Source: Lachnospiraceae bacterium UBA7143
Lineage (GTDB): Bacteria > Bacillota > Clostridia > Lachnospirales > Lachnospiraceae
NCBI GenBank assembly: GCA_002491905.1
Contig: DKWV01000011.1
Location: forward strand, 62,001 to 126,000
Direction: 5' to 3'
Length of the DNA: 64,000 nt
In this document: piece by piece, positions 8,752 through 18,439 of the stretch
Numbering within the stretch: position 1 is the stretch's first letter
Layout: each line of letters starts with the position of its first letter
The notes under the pieces: generated by a model
Databases searched by the model: none
What the model was told of the DNA's origin: nothing
What the model saw: the letters and a program-made list of their open reading frames with translations, nothing else
Made by a program: the position numbers and the translations under genes

Positions 8752-10179
8752 ATGAGTACTACTTCTCAAGCGAGTCAAAGAATCAATGCTTTACTCGATG
8801 AAAACAGTTTCGTTGAGATCGGCGGTCTCGTGACAGCGAGAGCTACGGATTTCAATCTGAAGCAGACAGAGACTCCGTCTGACGGTGTTGTGACCGGCTA
8901 TGGTGTGATCGACGGCAGTCTTGTGTATGTGTACAGCCAGGATGCGTCCGTGCTGAACGGATCCGTAGGCGAGATGCATGCCAAAAAGATCGTGAACATC
9001 TATGAGATGGCGATGAAGATGGGTGCGCCGGTGATCGGGCTGATCGACTCCGCGGGCCTGCGTCTGCAGGAGGCGACCGACGCGTTAAACGGCTTTGGCG
9101 AGATCTACAGATGCCAGGCGTTTGCTTCTGGCGTGATTCCGCAGATCACGGCTGTGTTCGGTTCCTGCGGCGGTGGACTTGCCCTGATTCCTGCCATGAC
9201 CGATTTCGCGTTTATGGAGGAGAAGAAGGCGAAGCTGTTCGTCAATTCCCCGAATGCACTGGAAGGAAATGAGATTTCCCGCTGCGACACCTCCGCGGCT
9301 GCATTCCAGAGTGAGGAGACAGGCCTTGTGGATATGGTGGCGGACGAAGCGACAATCCTTGGACAGATCAGACAGCTGGTTTCCATCCTGCCTGCGAACA
9401 ATTCCGATCTTGCATGGACGGACTGTACAGACGATTTAAACCGTGCCTGCGCGCAGATTACAAGCTGTGTGGGTGACACGGCGATTGCCCTGTCCCAGAT
9501 TGCGGACGACGGTCTCTTCGTAGAGGTAAAGCAGGATTATGCAAAGGATATGGTGGCGGGCTTTATCCGTTTAAACGGCGCTACCGTCGGCGCGGTGGCA
9601 AACCGTACTGAGGTCTGTGACGAGAACGGTGAGGTAGTGGAGAAGTTTGACGCGGCAATCTCTCCCAGAGGAGCGGAGAAGGCAGCGGAGTTTGTGAACT
9701 TCTGTGACGCTTTTGACATTCCGGTACTGACACTCACCAATGTGACTGGCTTTGCGGCGACCACCTGTTCCGAGAAGAGAATGGCCAAGGCGGCAGGAAG
9801 GCTTACATATGCCTTCGCCAACGCGACCGTTCCCAAGGTCAATGTGATTATCGGCAAGGCATACGGAAGTGCGTATGTGACGATGAACTCCAAGGCAGTC
9901 GGCGCAGATATTACGATTGCGTGGCCGGATGCCCAGATCGGCATGATGGATGCGAAACTGGCGGCAAAGATCATCTGCGATGGACAAGGCTCTGACGCCA
10001 TCGAAACTTGCGCGAAAGAGTATGAGGCTCTGCAGAACAATGTGGAAAGCGCGGCGAAGAGAGGTTATGTGGATCAGATCGTGGAGCCGGCAGATACGAG
10101 AAAATATGTGATCGGCGCATTCGAGATGCTCTCCAACAAGGCGGAGGGACGTCCCGAGAAAAAGCACGGCACTGTTTAA
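8752..10179 (+). CDS. CoA-ester carboxyltransferase (methylmalonyl-CoA decarboxylase alpha type)
   Basis: 475 residues of the crotonase-fold carboxyltransferase family (MmdA, PccB, GcdA). It moves a carboxyl group between a CoA thioester and biotin on the carrier protein. The N-terminal half has VYSQDASVLNGSVGEMH and DSAGLRLQEA, the C-terminal half GSAYVTMNSKAVGAD and WPDAQIGMM, which are the two carboxyltransferase subdomains. The protein is somewhat shorter than typical PccB/MmdA chains (about 510). It leads a five-gene operon with OadG, biotin carrier, OadB and a 5S-type carboxyltransferase, which points to a Na+-coupled decarboxylase or a transcarboxylase. The exact CoA ester (methylmalonyl-, malonyl- or glutaconyl-CoA) cannot be read from the sequence. 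Confidence 0.85.
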   Translation: MSTTSQASQRINALLDENSFVEIGGLVTARATDFNLKQTETPSDGVVTGYGVIDGSLVYVYSQDASVLNGSVGEMHAKKIVNIYEMAMKMGAPVIGLIDSAGLRLQEATDALNGFGEIYRCQAFASGVIPQITAVFGSCGGGLALIPAMTDFAFMEEKKAKLFVNSPNALEGNEISRCDTSAAAFQSEETGLVDMVADEATILGQIRQLVSILPANNSDLAWTDCTDDLNRACAQITSCVGDTAIALSQIADDGLFVEVKQDYAKDMVAGFIRLNGATVGAVANRTEVCDENGEVVEKFDAAISPRGAEKAAEFVNFCDAFDIPVLTLTNVTGFAATTCSEKRMAKAAGRLTYAFANATVPKVNVIIGKAYGSAYVTMNSKAVGADITIAWPDAQIGMMDAKLAAKIICDGQGSDAIETCAKEYEALQNNVESAAKRGYVDQIVEPADTRKYVIGAFEMLSNKAEGRPEKKHGTV

Positions 10180-10188
10180 GGAGGCACT

Positions 10189-10914
10189 ATGAAAAAACTA
10201 TTGGTAATATTAGGGATGATTACCTGTATGGCCTGTCTTGCAGCGTGTGGTGAGGAGGAAGCAAAAAGCGCCCCCATCAGTGATGAGCAGGCAGTACAGA
10301 TCGGTACGACCATCGTGGATCAGATGAATACGATCGTGAGTCAGGGCGCTATCGAGCAGTATGTCGATCAGCCTGCACTCTACAATGGTTTTCAGGGCTG
10401 GGAGAGTGCACTGGATGATATCGGCACCTACGAGGGCGTGAGCGGCGCTTCCGTGTCTTTTGACGGAGATGAGGTAACTATCACGGTCAATGTGCTTGGC
10501 TCCCTTCACAATGCGGATGTGGAGATCGTTCTTGACAGCGCGCTCGCAACTTACATCGGTATTACCACCAACGTCCATTATTCCACGGGAGAGATTATGG
10601 CGAAGGCTGGTATGAACACCCTGATCGGTATGGGTACCGTGTTCGTGGTCCTGATTCTGATCAGTCTGATTATTTCCTGTTTCACGCTCGTATCTAAGTT
10701 TGAGACGAAACAGAAAAAAGAGGAGCCCGCAGCAGCCGCTGCCTCTGCTCCCGTAGTAGAGCAGATTGCAGCCAAGGAGGAGCTCTCCGACGATACGGAG
10801 CTTGTGGCGGTTATTGCAGCAGCGATCGCAGCCTACGAGGGTGCGGCTTCCACGGATGGATTTGTGGTAAGATCCATCAGAAAATCTAATAAGAGTAAAT
10901 GGCAGAATGCCTAA
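10189..10914 (+). CDS. OadG-family membrane subunit with lipoprotein N-terminus
   Basis: 241 residues. The N-terminus is a lipoprotein signal with lipobox LAAC. An extracytoplasmic domain of about 110 residues follows, then one membrane segment (VFVVLILISLIISCF), an Ala-rich linker, and the short OadG-type tail DDTELVAVIAAAIAAYEGA. In Na+ pump decarboxylases the gamma subunit links the carboxyltransferase to the membrane beta subunit. The extra outer domain makes this chain much longer than classic OadG (about 80 residues). The start has AAGGAGGCACT upstream, and the gene lies 9 bp after the carboxyltransferase. Confidence 0.8.
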   Translation: MKKLLVILGMITCMACLAACGEEEAKSAPISDEQAVQIGTTIVDQMNTIVSQGAIEQYVDQPALYNGFQGWESALDDIGTYEGVSGASVSFDGDEVTITVNVLGSLHNADVEIVLDSALATYIGITTNVHYSTGEIMAKAGMNTLIGMGTVFVVLILISLIISCFTLVSKFETKQKKEEPAAAAASAPVVEQIAAKEELSDDTELVAVIAAAIAAYEGAASTDGFVVRSIRKSNKSKWQNA

Positions 10915-10934
10915 GATCATAGGAGGATATGAAG

Positions 10935-11312
10935 ATGAAAAATTATACAATTACCGTAAATGGCAGCGTATATGATGTAGTGGTGGAAGAGGGCCAGACG
11001 AGCGGCGCACCCGCGGCAGCGGCTCCGGCAGCTCCCAGGGCGGTTCCCAAGGCAGCTCCTGCTCCTGCGGCAGCACCCGCGGCAGGTGGCGCAGCAGGCA
11101 GCATTAAGATCGAGGCCGGTGCGGCAGGCAAGGTTTTCAAAATTGAAGCCAATGTAGGACAGGCAGTGAAGAAGGGCGACGCTGTCGTGATCGTTGAGGC
11201 AATGAAGATGGAGATTCCTGTAGTGGCACCTGAGGACGGTACTGTAGCAAGCATCAATGTGGCGGTTGGTGATGCCGTAGAGGCAGGCGCACTTCTTGCG
11301 ACATTGAAGTAA
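10935..11312 (+). CDS. Biotin carboxyl carrier protein of the decarboxylase
   Basis: 125 residues. A short N-terminal beta segment ([12 protein letters not shown]) is followed by an Ala/Pro-rich flexible linker and a C-terminal biotinyl domain with the biotinylation site EAMKMEIP, the lysine carrying biotin. It shuttles CO2 between the carboxyltransferase(s) and the Na+-pumping OadB subunit. AGGAGG at 10921-10926 favours the ATG at 10935 (8 bp spacing) over the in-frame ATG at 10929. It is the only biotin carrier in the operon, so both carboxyltransferases must share it if both are active. Confidence 0.93.
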   Translation: MKNYTITVNGSVYDVVVEEGQTSGAPAAAAPAAPRAVPKAAPAPAAAPAAGGAAGSIKIEAGAAGKVFKIEANVGQAVKKGDAVVIVEAMKMEIPVVAPEDGTVASINVAVGDAVEAGALLATLK

Positions 11313-11376
11313 TCATCAGGAGAGGCAGCCCGGAAGGGCGCTTCCTCTGAAACTAAAACTACAGGAGGTTAAGAAA

Positions 11377-12522
11377 ATGTATATAGTTGAGACGCTTAAC
11401 AATCTGATACATCAGACCGCTTTCTTCAATCTGGAAGTCGGAAACTATGTGATGATTGTGGTGGCACTTGTATTCCTATATCTTGCCATCGGCAAAGGCT
11501 TTGAGCCGCTCTTGTTAGTGCCGATCGCTTTCGGTATGCTGCTCGTGAACATCTATCCGGATATCATGGCAGAGTACGGCGAGGGTGGCGCAGGCGGCGG
11601 TCTGTTGTATTATTTCTACAAGCTGGATGAGTGGGCGATCCTGCCGTCCCTGATCTTTATGGGCGTTGGTGCCATGACGGATTTCGGCCCGCTGATTGCG
11701 AACCCGAAGAGTTTCCTTCTGGGTGCGGCGGCACAGTTTGGTATCTTTATGGCATACTTCGGGGCTATCTTTATGGGATTTAACGACAGGGCAGCGGCGG
11801 CTATTTCCATCATCGGCGGTGCGGACGGTCCTACTTCCATTTTTCTTGCAGGCAAACTGGGACAGACGACCCTGCTTGGCCCGATCGCGGTGGCAGCTTA
11901 TTCCTATATGTCGCTGGTACCGATTATCCAGCCGCCTATTATGAAGCTTTTCACGACGGAGAAGGAGAGAAAGATTAAGATGGGACAGCTTCGTCCAGTC
12001 AGCAAGCTGGAGAAGATCCTGTTCCCTATCGTGGTTACGATCGTGGTTTCCCTGATTCTTCCCACCACAGCGCCCCTTGTAGGTATGCTGATGCTGGGTA
12101 ATCTGTTCAGGGAGTGCGGCGTGGTGAGACAGTTGACGGATACGGCGTCCAATGCGCTTATGTACATCGTGGTTATCATTCTTGGAACATCCGTTGGTGC
12201 GACCACCAGTGCGGAGGCATTCTTAAATATGGATACCATCAAGATTGTTATTCTGGGTCTGATCGCGTTTGCGTTTGGTACGGCGGCGGGTGTGCTCTTC
12301 GGCAAGCTGATGTGCGTGATCACCAAGGGTAAGGTAAATCCTCTGATCGGTTCCGCAGGCGTTTCCGCGGTGCCTATGGCAGCCAGAGTATCACAGAAGG
12401 TCGGTGCGGAAGCTGATCCTACGAACTTCCTGCTGATGCATGCGATGGGGCCCAATGTGGCGGGCGTTATCGGTACGGCTGTGGCGGCAGGTACTTTCAT
12501 GGCAGTGTTCGGAGTATTCTAA
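11377..12522 (+). CDS. Na+-pumping decarboxylase beta subunit (OadB family)
   Basis: 381 residues, the usual OadB/MmdB/GcdB length, with around ten membrane segments. OadB decarboxylates carboxybiotin and exports Na+. Conserved regions visible are [15 protein letters not shown] in the middle, which holds the essential aspartate, and [16 protein letters not shown] near the C-terminus. The ribosome site is AGGAGG, 7 bp before the ATG. It follows the biotin carrier after a 64-bp gap with GC-rich sequence and precedes a pair of hairpins and the 5S-type gene. Confidence 0.92.
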   Translation: MYIVETLNNLIHQTAFFNLEVGNYVMIVVALVFLYLAIGKGFEPLLLVPIAFGMLLVNIYPDIMAEYGEGGAGGGLLYYFYKLDEWAILPSLIFMGVGAMTDFGPLIANPKSFLLGAAAQFGIFMAYFGAIFMGFNDRAAAAISIIGGADGPTSIFLAGKLGQTTLLGPIAVAAYSYMSLVPIIQPPIMKLFTTEKERKIKMGQLRPVSKLEKILFPIVVTIVVSLILPTTAPLVGMLMLGNLFRECGVVRQLTDTASNALMYIVVIILGTSVGATTSAEAFLNMDTIKIVILGLIAFAFGTAAGVLFGKLMCVITKGKVNPLIGSAGVSAVPMAARVSQKVGAEADPTNFLLMHAMGPNVAGVIGTAVAAGTFMAVFGVF

Positions 12523-12524
12523 CA

Positions 12525-12566
12525 AATCGAACTTCGTTCGATTGCGAGGATCGCTTCGCGACCTCG
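12525..12566. repeat. Two tandem hairpins between oadB-like and 5S-like genes
   Basis: A perfect 8-bp stem AATCGAAC/GTTCGATT with loop TTC (12525-12543) is followed by a 9-bp stem with one bulge, CGAGGATCGC/GCGACCTCG, also with loop TTC (12545-12566). There is no T-run, so this is not a normal terminator. It may adjust expression of the downstream gene by RNA structure, or be a palindromic repeat related to those at 14128 and 14202. Confidence 0.55.
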
Positions 12567-12605
12567 GCAGGATGTGAATAAAAATTTAGAAAGGAATGAA
12601 ATAAA

Positions 12606-14042
12606 ATGGCAGAACAAATTAAAAAGCCGGTTGGAATCATGGAAACCGTTCTTCGTGACGCGCATCAGTCTCTGATCGCAACCAGAATGCCCACCGAGAA
12701 AATGCTTCCGATCGTAGATAAAATGGATAAAGTCGGCTACCACGCAGTAGAGTGCTGGGGCGGCGCAACCTTCGACGCTTCCCTTCGTTTCCTGAAGGAA
12801 GATCCCTGGGAGAGACTGAGGAAGTTACGGGACGGCTTTAAGAATACCAAGCTTCAGATGTTATTCAGAGGCCAGAATATTTTGGGATACAGACCCTATG
12901 CGGATGATGTGGTGTACGCGTTTGTTGAGAAATCCATCGCAAACGGCATTGATGTCATCAGGATTTTTGACTGCCTGAACGATATCCGTAACCTGCAGGC
13001 GGCGGTTGACGCAACCAACAAGATCAAGAAGCAGGAGGGCAGAGGCGAGTCCCAGATCGCGCTTTCCTATACACTTGGAGACGCTTATACATTAGAGTAT
13101 TGGGCTGACATGGCGAAGAAGATCGAGGAGATGGGTGCAGATTCCATCTGTATCAAGGATATGGCGGGTCTGCTCGTTCCCTACCGCGCAGCGGAGCTCG
13201 TAAAAACCCTGAAAGAGAGCACAAAGCTCCCGATCCAGCTGCATACGCACTATACATCCGGCGTGGCGTCCATGACATATCTGAAAGCGGTGGAGGCGGG
13301 CGTGGATGTCATCGACTGCGCAATCTCTCCGTTTGCACTGGGTACTTCCCAGCCCGCAACAGAGGTTATGGTGGAGACCTTTAAGGGCACACCTTACGAT
13401 ACCGGATATGACCAGAACATTCTGGCGGAGATTGCGGATTACTTCCGTCCTTACCGTGAGGAGTGTATCGAATCCGGCCTGATGAGCACGAAGGTGCTCG
13501 GCGTTAACATCAATACCTTACGTTATCAGGTTCCCGGCGGTATGCTGTCCAACATGGTAAGCCAGCTGAAGGAGCAGAAGGCGGAGGATAAATACCAGGA
13601 TGTGCTGGAGGAGATCCCGAGAGTCCGCAAGGACTGCGGCGAGCCCCCGCTTGTTACACCTTCCTCCCAGATCGTCGGCACACAGGCAGTGTTTAATGTG
13701 CTGATGGGCGAGAGATACAAGATGGCGACAGGAGAGTTCAAGGATCTGCTCCGCGGCAACTACGGCCAGACGGTTAAGCCCATGAGTCAGGAAGTGATCG
13801 ACAAGGTGATTCCTGGCGAGAAGCGTTCTACCGCCCGTTCTGCTGAGGCGACCGGGCACACGGAGCCGGAGCTTGCAGGTCTGGAAGCGGAGATGAAGGA
13901 ATGGAAACAGCAGGACGAGGATGTGCTGTCCTACGCACTGTTCCCTCAGGTGGCAATCGACTTCTTCAAGTACCGTCAGGCACAGCAGGAGAAGGTTGAC
14001 ATGACCCAGGCAGATACAAAGAATGGGGCATACCCTGTTTAA
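12606..14042 (+). CDS. Pyruvate/oxaloacetate carboxyltransferase (5S / OadA-type, no biotin domain)
   Basis: 478 residues. It contains the DRE-TIM-type carboxyltransferase domain: ETVLRDAHQSL at the N-terminus (metal aspartate and following residues), FRGQNILGYR, KDMAGLL, LHTHYTSG (metal-binding HxH), and then the PYC/OAD conserved domain. It lacks the C-terminal biotinyl domain that oxaloacetate decarboxylase alpha chains usually carry, so it matches the 5S subunit of transcarboxylase or PycB-like chains and must use the separate carrier at 10935. The start has AAAGGAATGAAATAAA upstream. In partnership with the CoA carboxyltransferase at 8752 it could move CO2 between a C4 acid and a CoA ester, or work alone as a decarboxylase. 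Confidence 0.88.
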   Translation: MAEQIKKPVGIMETVLRDAHQSLIATRMPTEKMLPIVDKMDKVGYHAVECWGGATFDASLRFLKEDPWERLRKLRDGFKNTKLQMLFRGQNILGYRPYADDVVYAFVEKSIANGIDVIRIFDCLNDIRNLQAAVDATNKIKKQEGRGESQIALSYTLGDAYTLEYWADMAKKIEEMGADSICIKDMAGLLVPYRAAELVKTLKESTKLPIQLHTHYTSGVASMTYLKAVEAGVDVIDCAISPFALGTSQPATEVMVETFKGTPYDTGYDQNILAEIADYFRPYREECIESGLMSTKVLGVNINTLRYQVPGGMLSNMVSQLKEQKAEDKYQDVLEEIPRVRKDCGEPPLVTPSSQIVGTQAVFNVLMGERYKMATGEFKDLLRGNYGQTVKPMSQEVIDKVIPGEKRSTARSAEATGHTEPELAGLEAEMKEWKQQDEDVLSYALFPQVAIDFFKYRQAQQEKVDMTQADTKNGAYPV

Positions 14043-14058
14043 GCACAAAGCAGAGCAA

Positions 14059-14115
14059 GGATATAAAAATGCAGCTCCCGAAAGTTTACTTTCGTGGAGC
14101 TGCATTTTTATATCC
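14059..14115. terminator. Long hairpin, bidirectional-type terminator
   Basis: A perfect 20-bp inverted repeat (14059-14078 with 14096-14115, core ATGCAGCTCC) extends inward by a further 6-bp stem CGAAAG/CTTTCG with loop TTTA and one bulged base. The descending arm contains ATTTTTA on both strands, so it can stop transcription of the decarboxylase operon. Confidence 0.75.
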
Positions 14116-14127
14116 TTATTCGGCGTG

Positions 14128-14236
14128 AGCCGAACAACGAGGATTTGCGAAGCAAATTCGAGATGGCTCTGCGTAGGGATGCCAAAAGAATTGGGCAACC
14201 CAGCCGAACAACGAGGATTTGCGAAGCAAATTCGAG
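14128..14236. repeat. Two direct copies of a 35-bp palindromic repeat
   Basis: The same 35 bases occur at 14128-14162 and 14202-14236, starting AGCCGAACAACGAGGA and ending AAATTCGAG, separated by 39 bp. Each copy holds the small palindrome ATTTGCGAAGCAAAT. The pattern resembles the GGCGAGCAAC...GGATGCGAAG...CCGAG part of the element at 3241-3275, so the two seem to belong to one family. The remainder of the 14043-14432 gap holds the terminator before it and a promoter after it, with no gene seen. Confidence 0.75.
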
Positions 14237-14342
14237 TGGTGGCTCGGTTCAGAAAATAAATGAGCGCAGATGGGGCTGTATTTTTGTGTATTTAGATGCT
14301 AAAAAAAGCTAAAAAATGCCTTTTTTTCTAGGTTTCTATGAA

Positions 14343-14371
14343 TTGCCGCGATTTGAACCGCGTACTATAAT
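14343..14371 (+). promoter_or_regulatory. Sigma-A-type promoter of the giant surface-protein gene
   Basis: TTGCCG (14343-14348), 17-bp spacer, TATAAT (14366-14371). The -10 ends 61 bp before the ATG at 14433, which supports that start and excludes upstream in-frame ATG codons. Confidence 0.65.
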
Positions 14372-14432
14372 TAACATATCATACTGTTTTTGTCACTTTT
14401 GTTGGGATTTGGAAGCGGAAAGGAATTACATA

Positions 14433-17400
14433 ATGTTTCATAAGATTTTGACATTTTCACTGGCAGCCATTTTGGCTTTGGAAACCCCGTTGACGGCATA
14501 CGCTGCACAGACAGCTCCGGTTCAGATGGTAGAACCCGTGGAATCTGAAACAGCGGAAGAATTTGAGGCGGAGGATGAAGGAGAGGATCCACAGGAGTCC
14601 GAGAGGCCCGCAGAGGAGGGCGAGAACCCGCAGGAGTCCGAAAAGCCCACAGAAGAAGGGGAGAATCCGCAGGAGCCTGAACAGCCGGAGGGAGAGGAAA
14701 ACGAGCCGCAGGAGCCTGAGGACCCCGGAAAAGAAGAACTGCCCGAGGCGCCGGTGGATAACCTTCCGGAAGAAGACATCCCTCCTGTGGATGAAGAGGA
14801 GCCGGAGGAGATAGAAATTACCGTTTCTGAGAACAGTGTATCGGAAAATGCGCTGTCCATGACGGTTTTTTCCGCGCGCTCTGTTGATACGGCGGTGAAA
14901 CTGCTGTCTTTTGACACGGCGTCCAAAAGCGGCGTTCCGGTTACGCTGCCACGTAAATCCAGCGGCACGGAAACCTGTGTCTGGTATTCCTTTACCGCAC
15001 CGAAGGCCGGAAGATATGCCTTCTATACAGAGGAGGCTGTTTTTGATTCTTTATCCGATTCTGTATACTTCTATTTGTGTGTGGAACCAGACAAAAGCAC
15101 CATGATTCAAAACGGGACGCCCCAGAAAGGCGTTTCTCTCTGCACCAGCACCTACTATATGGCAAAGGGAGAAACCCTCTATATTGGAACTTGGACGAGT
15201 AAAACAGATGGAGAAGTAACCTATACCCTGCGTGCCGCTTATCAGACAGCGTTTACGAAGAATGATAATGGAAGTTACACGGCATCGCTTCCGGACGGGG
15301 ATTCTGTGACCCTGAGGGCGAGAGCGGGAAAGAGCCGCTATCAACTGGTGGTGGAGTCTGCCTCCAAAAAACAGTACAGGCTGAACAATTACTATTGCCC
15401 GTCGGACCACTCCGAGAGGGATACGTTTAATAAAACAATAGATGATATATCCAGGCAGGATTATCAGATAGTGTCCGATATACTCCCCGGGGGAAGGTAC
15501 GAGACGGTCTGCATGGTTACCTGCAGCACGCTGACGAACAAGTTTGTGGCGCTTCTTACTGGCATGGAGCCGCTCACTATAGAGGGAGCGGACAGCGACG
15601 ACATCGTGTGTGTGCATAACGCCACACGTGAGGAGCATTCGATCGCGCTGGATATGGAGTCTTTAATGCGTGACGACCATGACCTGAAGCTCTGGTGTTA
15701 TAATGCCGAAAGCGGCGAAAATATGGGGGAAATGCTGGTAAACCCCTGGATGACTTACGAGTTTAACAGACTGGAGGCCGATACGGAATACCGGTTTGAT
15801 ATCCGTGACCTATGGGGAGAGCAGATTCTTAAGTCCCTGACCTACCGCACGAAGGCACCGAGTGAGGTCATCAAGGATGTCAAGGCAGAAATCTCGAAAG
15901 ATTTTTCCAAGCTGACCGTGAAAGCAAAACCTTCCTGGCAGGGGACGGAAGGCAGGGGCTGGCTGCGCTGGAAGATGACGGATTCGCTGGGGCGGGAGTG
16001 CGAAAAATCTCAGCAGGTTTCTCTCAATAAGAGGGATGAGAAGGGGTATTTTACGGTAGAGATCGATACAGCCGCAAATGGGATTTGTCTGCAGCCGGGG
16101 GCAGTCTATTCGATACAGATCAGCATGGAGTTTGAGTCTGAGAAAGAGACGGTGTACACGGCGGCAATGCCCGTCAGGGTCAAGGCGCCGGAGAAGGCTT
16201 TTTTGCAAGAATCCGATGTCACTTTTAAAGTGGAGCAGGATGGATGCTATACGGAGGGGGATCAGAAGGGCAGGCCTAAGGTTACGGTGACGGTGGAAGT
16301 GCCGGAAACTGCGGGGATCGCCAATGCAGGGTACTTTTACCGGCCCGTGAATGAAGGACAAAAATATGTATCCGATTACTTGCAGCTGGAGGCGGGGAAA
16401 GCGAAACAATCTATCTCACTGTATCCGGATCAAGTGGGCTTGGACTTTGAGTTTATCCTGTCTGTGGGAGGCATCAAGAAAAAGGAGACCCTCGGGATCG
16501 AACACGAACTCGGTCTGCGCCTGAACCGTGTAGAGGCATCGACGGATGAGACGGGGCCCTTTCATTTCGTGCGCACCTATAAGATCACCGGGAAGGAGCA
16601 GCTGACAGGCACCTATTATCTGCAGTTAGAGGTGCTCCCGCAGGCATCAGGAAGCAGCCAGATATATGAAAGCAAGGGGAAATCTGTGGAGCTGAATCAG
16701 GCAAACGGCTATCAGGCAACGGTTTCCACGCTGGATGTCGGCTGGGTGCCGGAGCCGGATGTCGATTACCGCCTGCGCTGGGTGTTGAGTAAGACAAAAA
16801 CCGTCAGCTACAACGAGAATTTGCTGGCTGTGGCCTATGAGAGTCTCCACACCGGGAAACCGCATATCAATTTGAAGCGGCTGAATTCTTCCCGCAATTC
16901 TCAGGGTTATCAGGTGACGCTCGGGGAAGAGGATATTGCGGTTTTGAAGAAGTCCGAGGCCAAGGTTTCCCTATATCCTTATATGCGGGAAAATAATGAA
17001 GCGGTGGCATATACGAATGGCACCCGGTACTATCTGATACCCGAAAAAAATTACAGTGAAGAGAAGTCTTTTAACAGGCTCAAGGCGGATACGGAGTATG
17101 AGTTCTCCCTGCGGGATCAGAGTGGGGAGAAGGTTTATGCGAGGGACGTGTTCCGGACGGCGATGGATACCAGAACCGTGACCATTTCCAAAACGGAAGT
17201 TTACTTAAACAAGGTGAATCTTCACTATACTTTGAGTGGTTTTGATAACTATTCCAATGATTACGTGGTGTGCTGGTACAGGCAGGCGGGGATTACCGGG
17301 GCGTGGAAGAAGAGTAATGCCTATCGTGCGTGGAAGGACGGCTATTTTACGTTGCCGAACCTTAAGGAAAACACAGCCTATGAGTACGCGGTCGGCATCG

Positions 17401-17948
17401 GCAGGCAGAATGATGAGGTGCCCTGGCTGGAGAAGACGGTGAGGGGCAGCATTACCACCAAAACCGATACGCGGCGTATAGAGGTCAGCTATAAACCCAG
17501 AATGACGTCTGTGAAGATCACCTGTAAAATGTTTGATATGGGTGTGGCTGAGAATAATACTGTAACGTTCTTTTTGCGCGAGAAGGGACAAGCACAATGG
17601 AAAAAGAAAGCCACCGAACAGTACCGGGTGAACGAGGCGATAGAGACTTTTTCTCTGGAGGGATTAAGGGAGGATACGGTCTATGAGTACCGGGTCGGGT
17701 TTGCGGAGAACGATTCCGCGGCGGCAAACGATCTGAAGCGAGCTGCGGAGGGTGAACTTAAGACTGCGAAAGATGCGCGGACTGTGGAGGCGGCCTTTGA
17801 GCCGAGGGCCTATTCCGTGCGGATACGGTATGCACTGAGTGATATGGAGGGCGCGGATGATGGGTATCTTCTGGGACAGGAGACAGCGCCTGGAAAAATG
17901 TCTGTGCGGTCAGGACCGGCGAAGAAGCGACGGAAGATGCTTTTGTGA
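14433..17948 (+). pseudogene. Giant secreted surface protein, fragment 1 (N-terminal, frameshifted)
   Basis: 1,171 residues in this frame. The start ATG at 14433 has AAAGGAATTACATA upstream and begins a signal peptide ending TAYAAQ (about residue 27). Next is a Glu/Pro-rich tandem repeat region (units like EEGENPQESE and its variants, residues about 45-105), which is a wall-spanning or stalk type sequence. Then comes a PPC-like beta domain with AGRYAFYTEE, and several FN3-like modules with recurring ENTAYEYAVG, EDTVYEYRVG and ADTEYEF signatures. The reading frame leaves the protein pattern after GADDGY near 17868: the last 20 or so residues are nonsense. The missing continuation, SAWKNVCAVRTGEEA, is found one frame back and leads into the next fragment. 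One missing base between about 17868 and 17890 explains this. Confidence 0.8.
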
Positions 17949-18439
17949 TCGGGGAGCTGGAGGAGGAGACGGCCTATGAGCTGATCATGGGTTTTGGCAC
18001 AGAGGAAAATACGGCCAGGGACAGCTTAAGACGCGCAAAAATATTCCCTTTTACAACCATGCCAGACGGCCGCAGTCTTTCGGGTGCGCAGGCCGAAGTG
18101 GGAGACGTGAGTGTGACCCTGCAGGTGAAATTCGCCGGGAATGTGGAGAGGCATGCTTCCTATGTGCACTTTTTCTATCGCGTTAAGAGAGAGACGGCTT
18201 ACCGGAAGGTCAGCCGCGTGGTCAATATGAGCGGTGTGGAGGAGGAGACTGTCTCTGTGACCGTGACCGGTCTGCCGAAGGAGACGGAATATGAGTTCGC
18301 GGCAGTTTTGACTGACAGTACAACATGCGGTAAGCCCGAGGATGTGACCAGAGAGGCTTACAAGACGTTTGGCAGTTTTACCACATCGGAGGCGGTAAAA
18401 CCCACGACTCTGAAATATCGCAGGAACATCTGTATTTGA
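17945..18439 (+). pseudogene. Giant surface protein, fragment 2 (middle, between two frameshifts)
   Basis: The frame is open from before 17891 and continues the FN3-like module of fragment 1: SAWKNVCAVRTGEEA, then IGELEEETAYELIMG, aligned with the ETAYEY-type signature. The reported 164 codons start at a GTG, but there is no ribosome binding site and no real start. A second FN3-like unit follows, with KETEYEFAAVL. Near 18413 the frame breaks again: CTGAAATATCGC would read LKISQEHLYLNA if one A were added, joining smoothly to fragment 3. It is therefore an internal piece of one protein, not a gene. Confidence 0.75.

Noticed and set aside
13518..14198. Long open frame opposite the 5S carboxyltransferase gene
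   Set aside because: It lies antisense to a well-supported gene, has no ribosome site, and its composition mirrors the real gene's codon pattern.
14128..14236. Two 35-bp repeats separated by 39 bp, CRISPR-like spacing
   Set aside because: Only two copies, an internal palindrome of the dispersed repeat family, similarity to elements elsewhere in the window, and no cas genes.
14340..14362. tRNA-like TTCAAAT loop on the minus strand
   Set aside because: The flanking stem bases do not pair correctly and no acceptor, D or anticodon arm is found; the sequence overlaps a good sigma-A promoter.
17868..18439. Programmed ribosomal frameshifting in the giant surface protein
   Set aside because: No X-XXY-YYZ slippery heptamer or downstream pseudoknot is evident at either break; simple one-base loss explains both.
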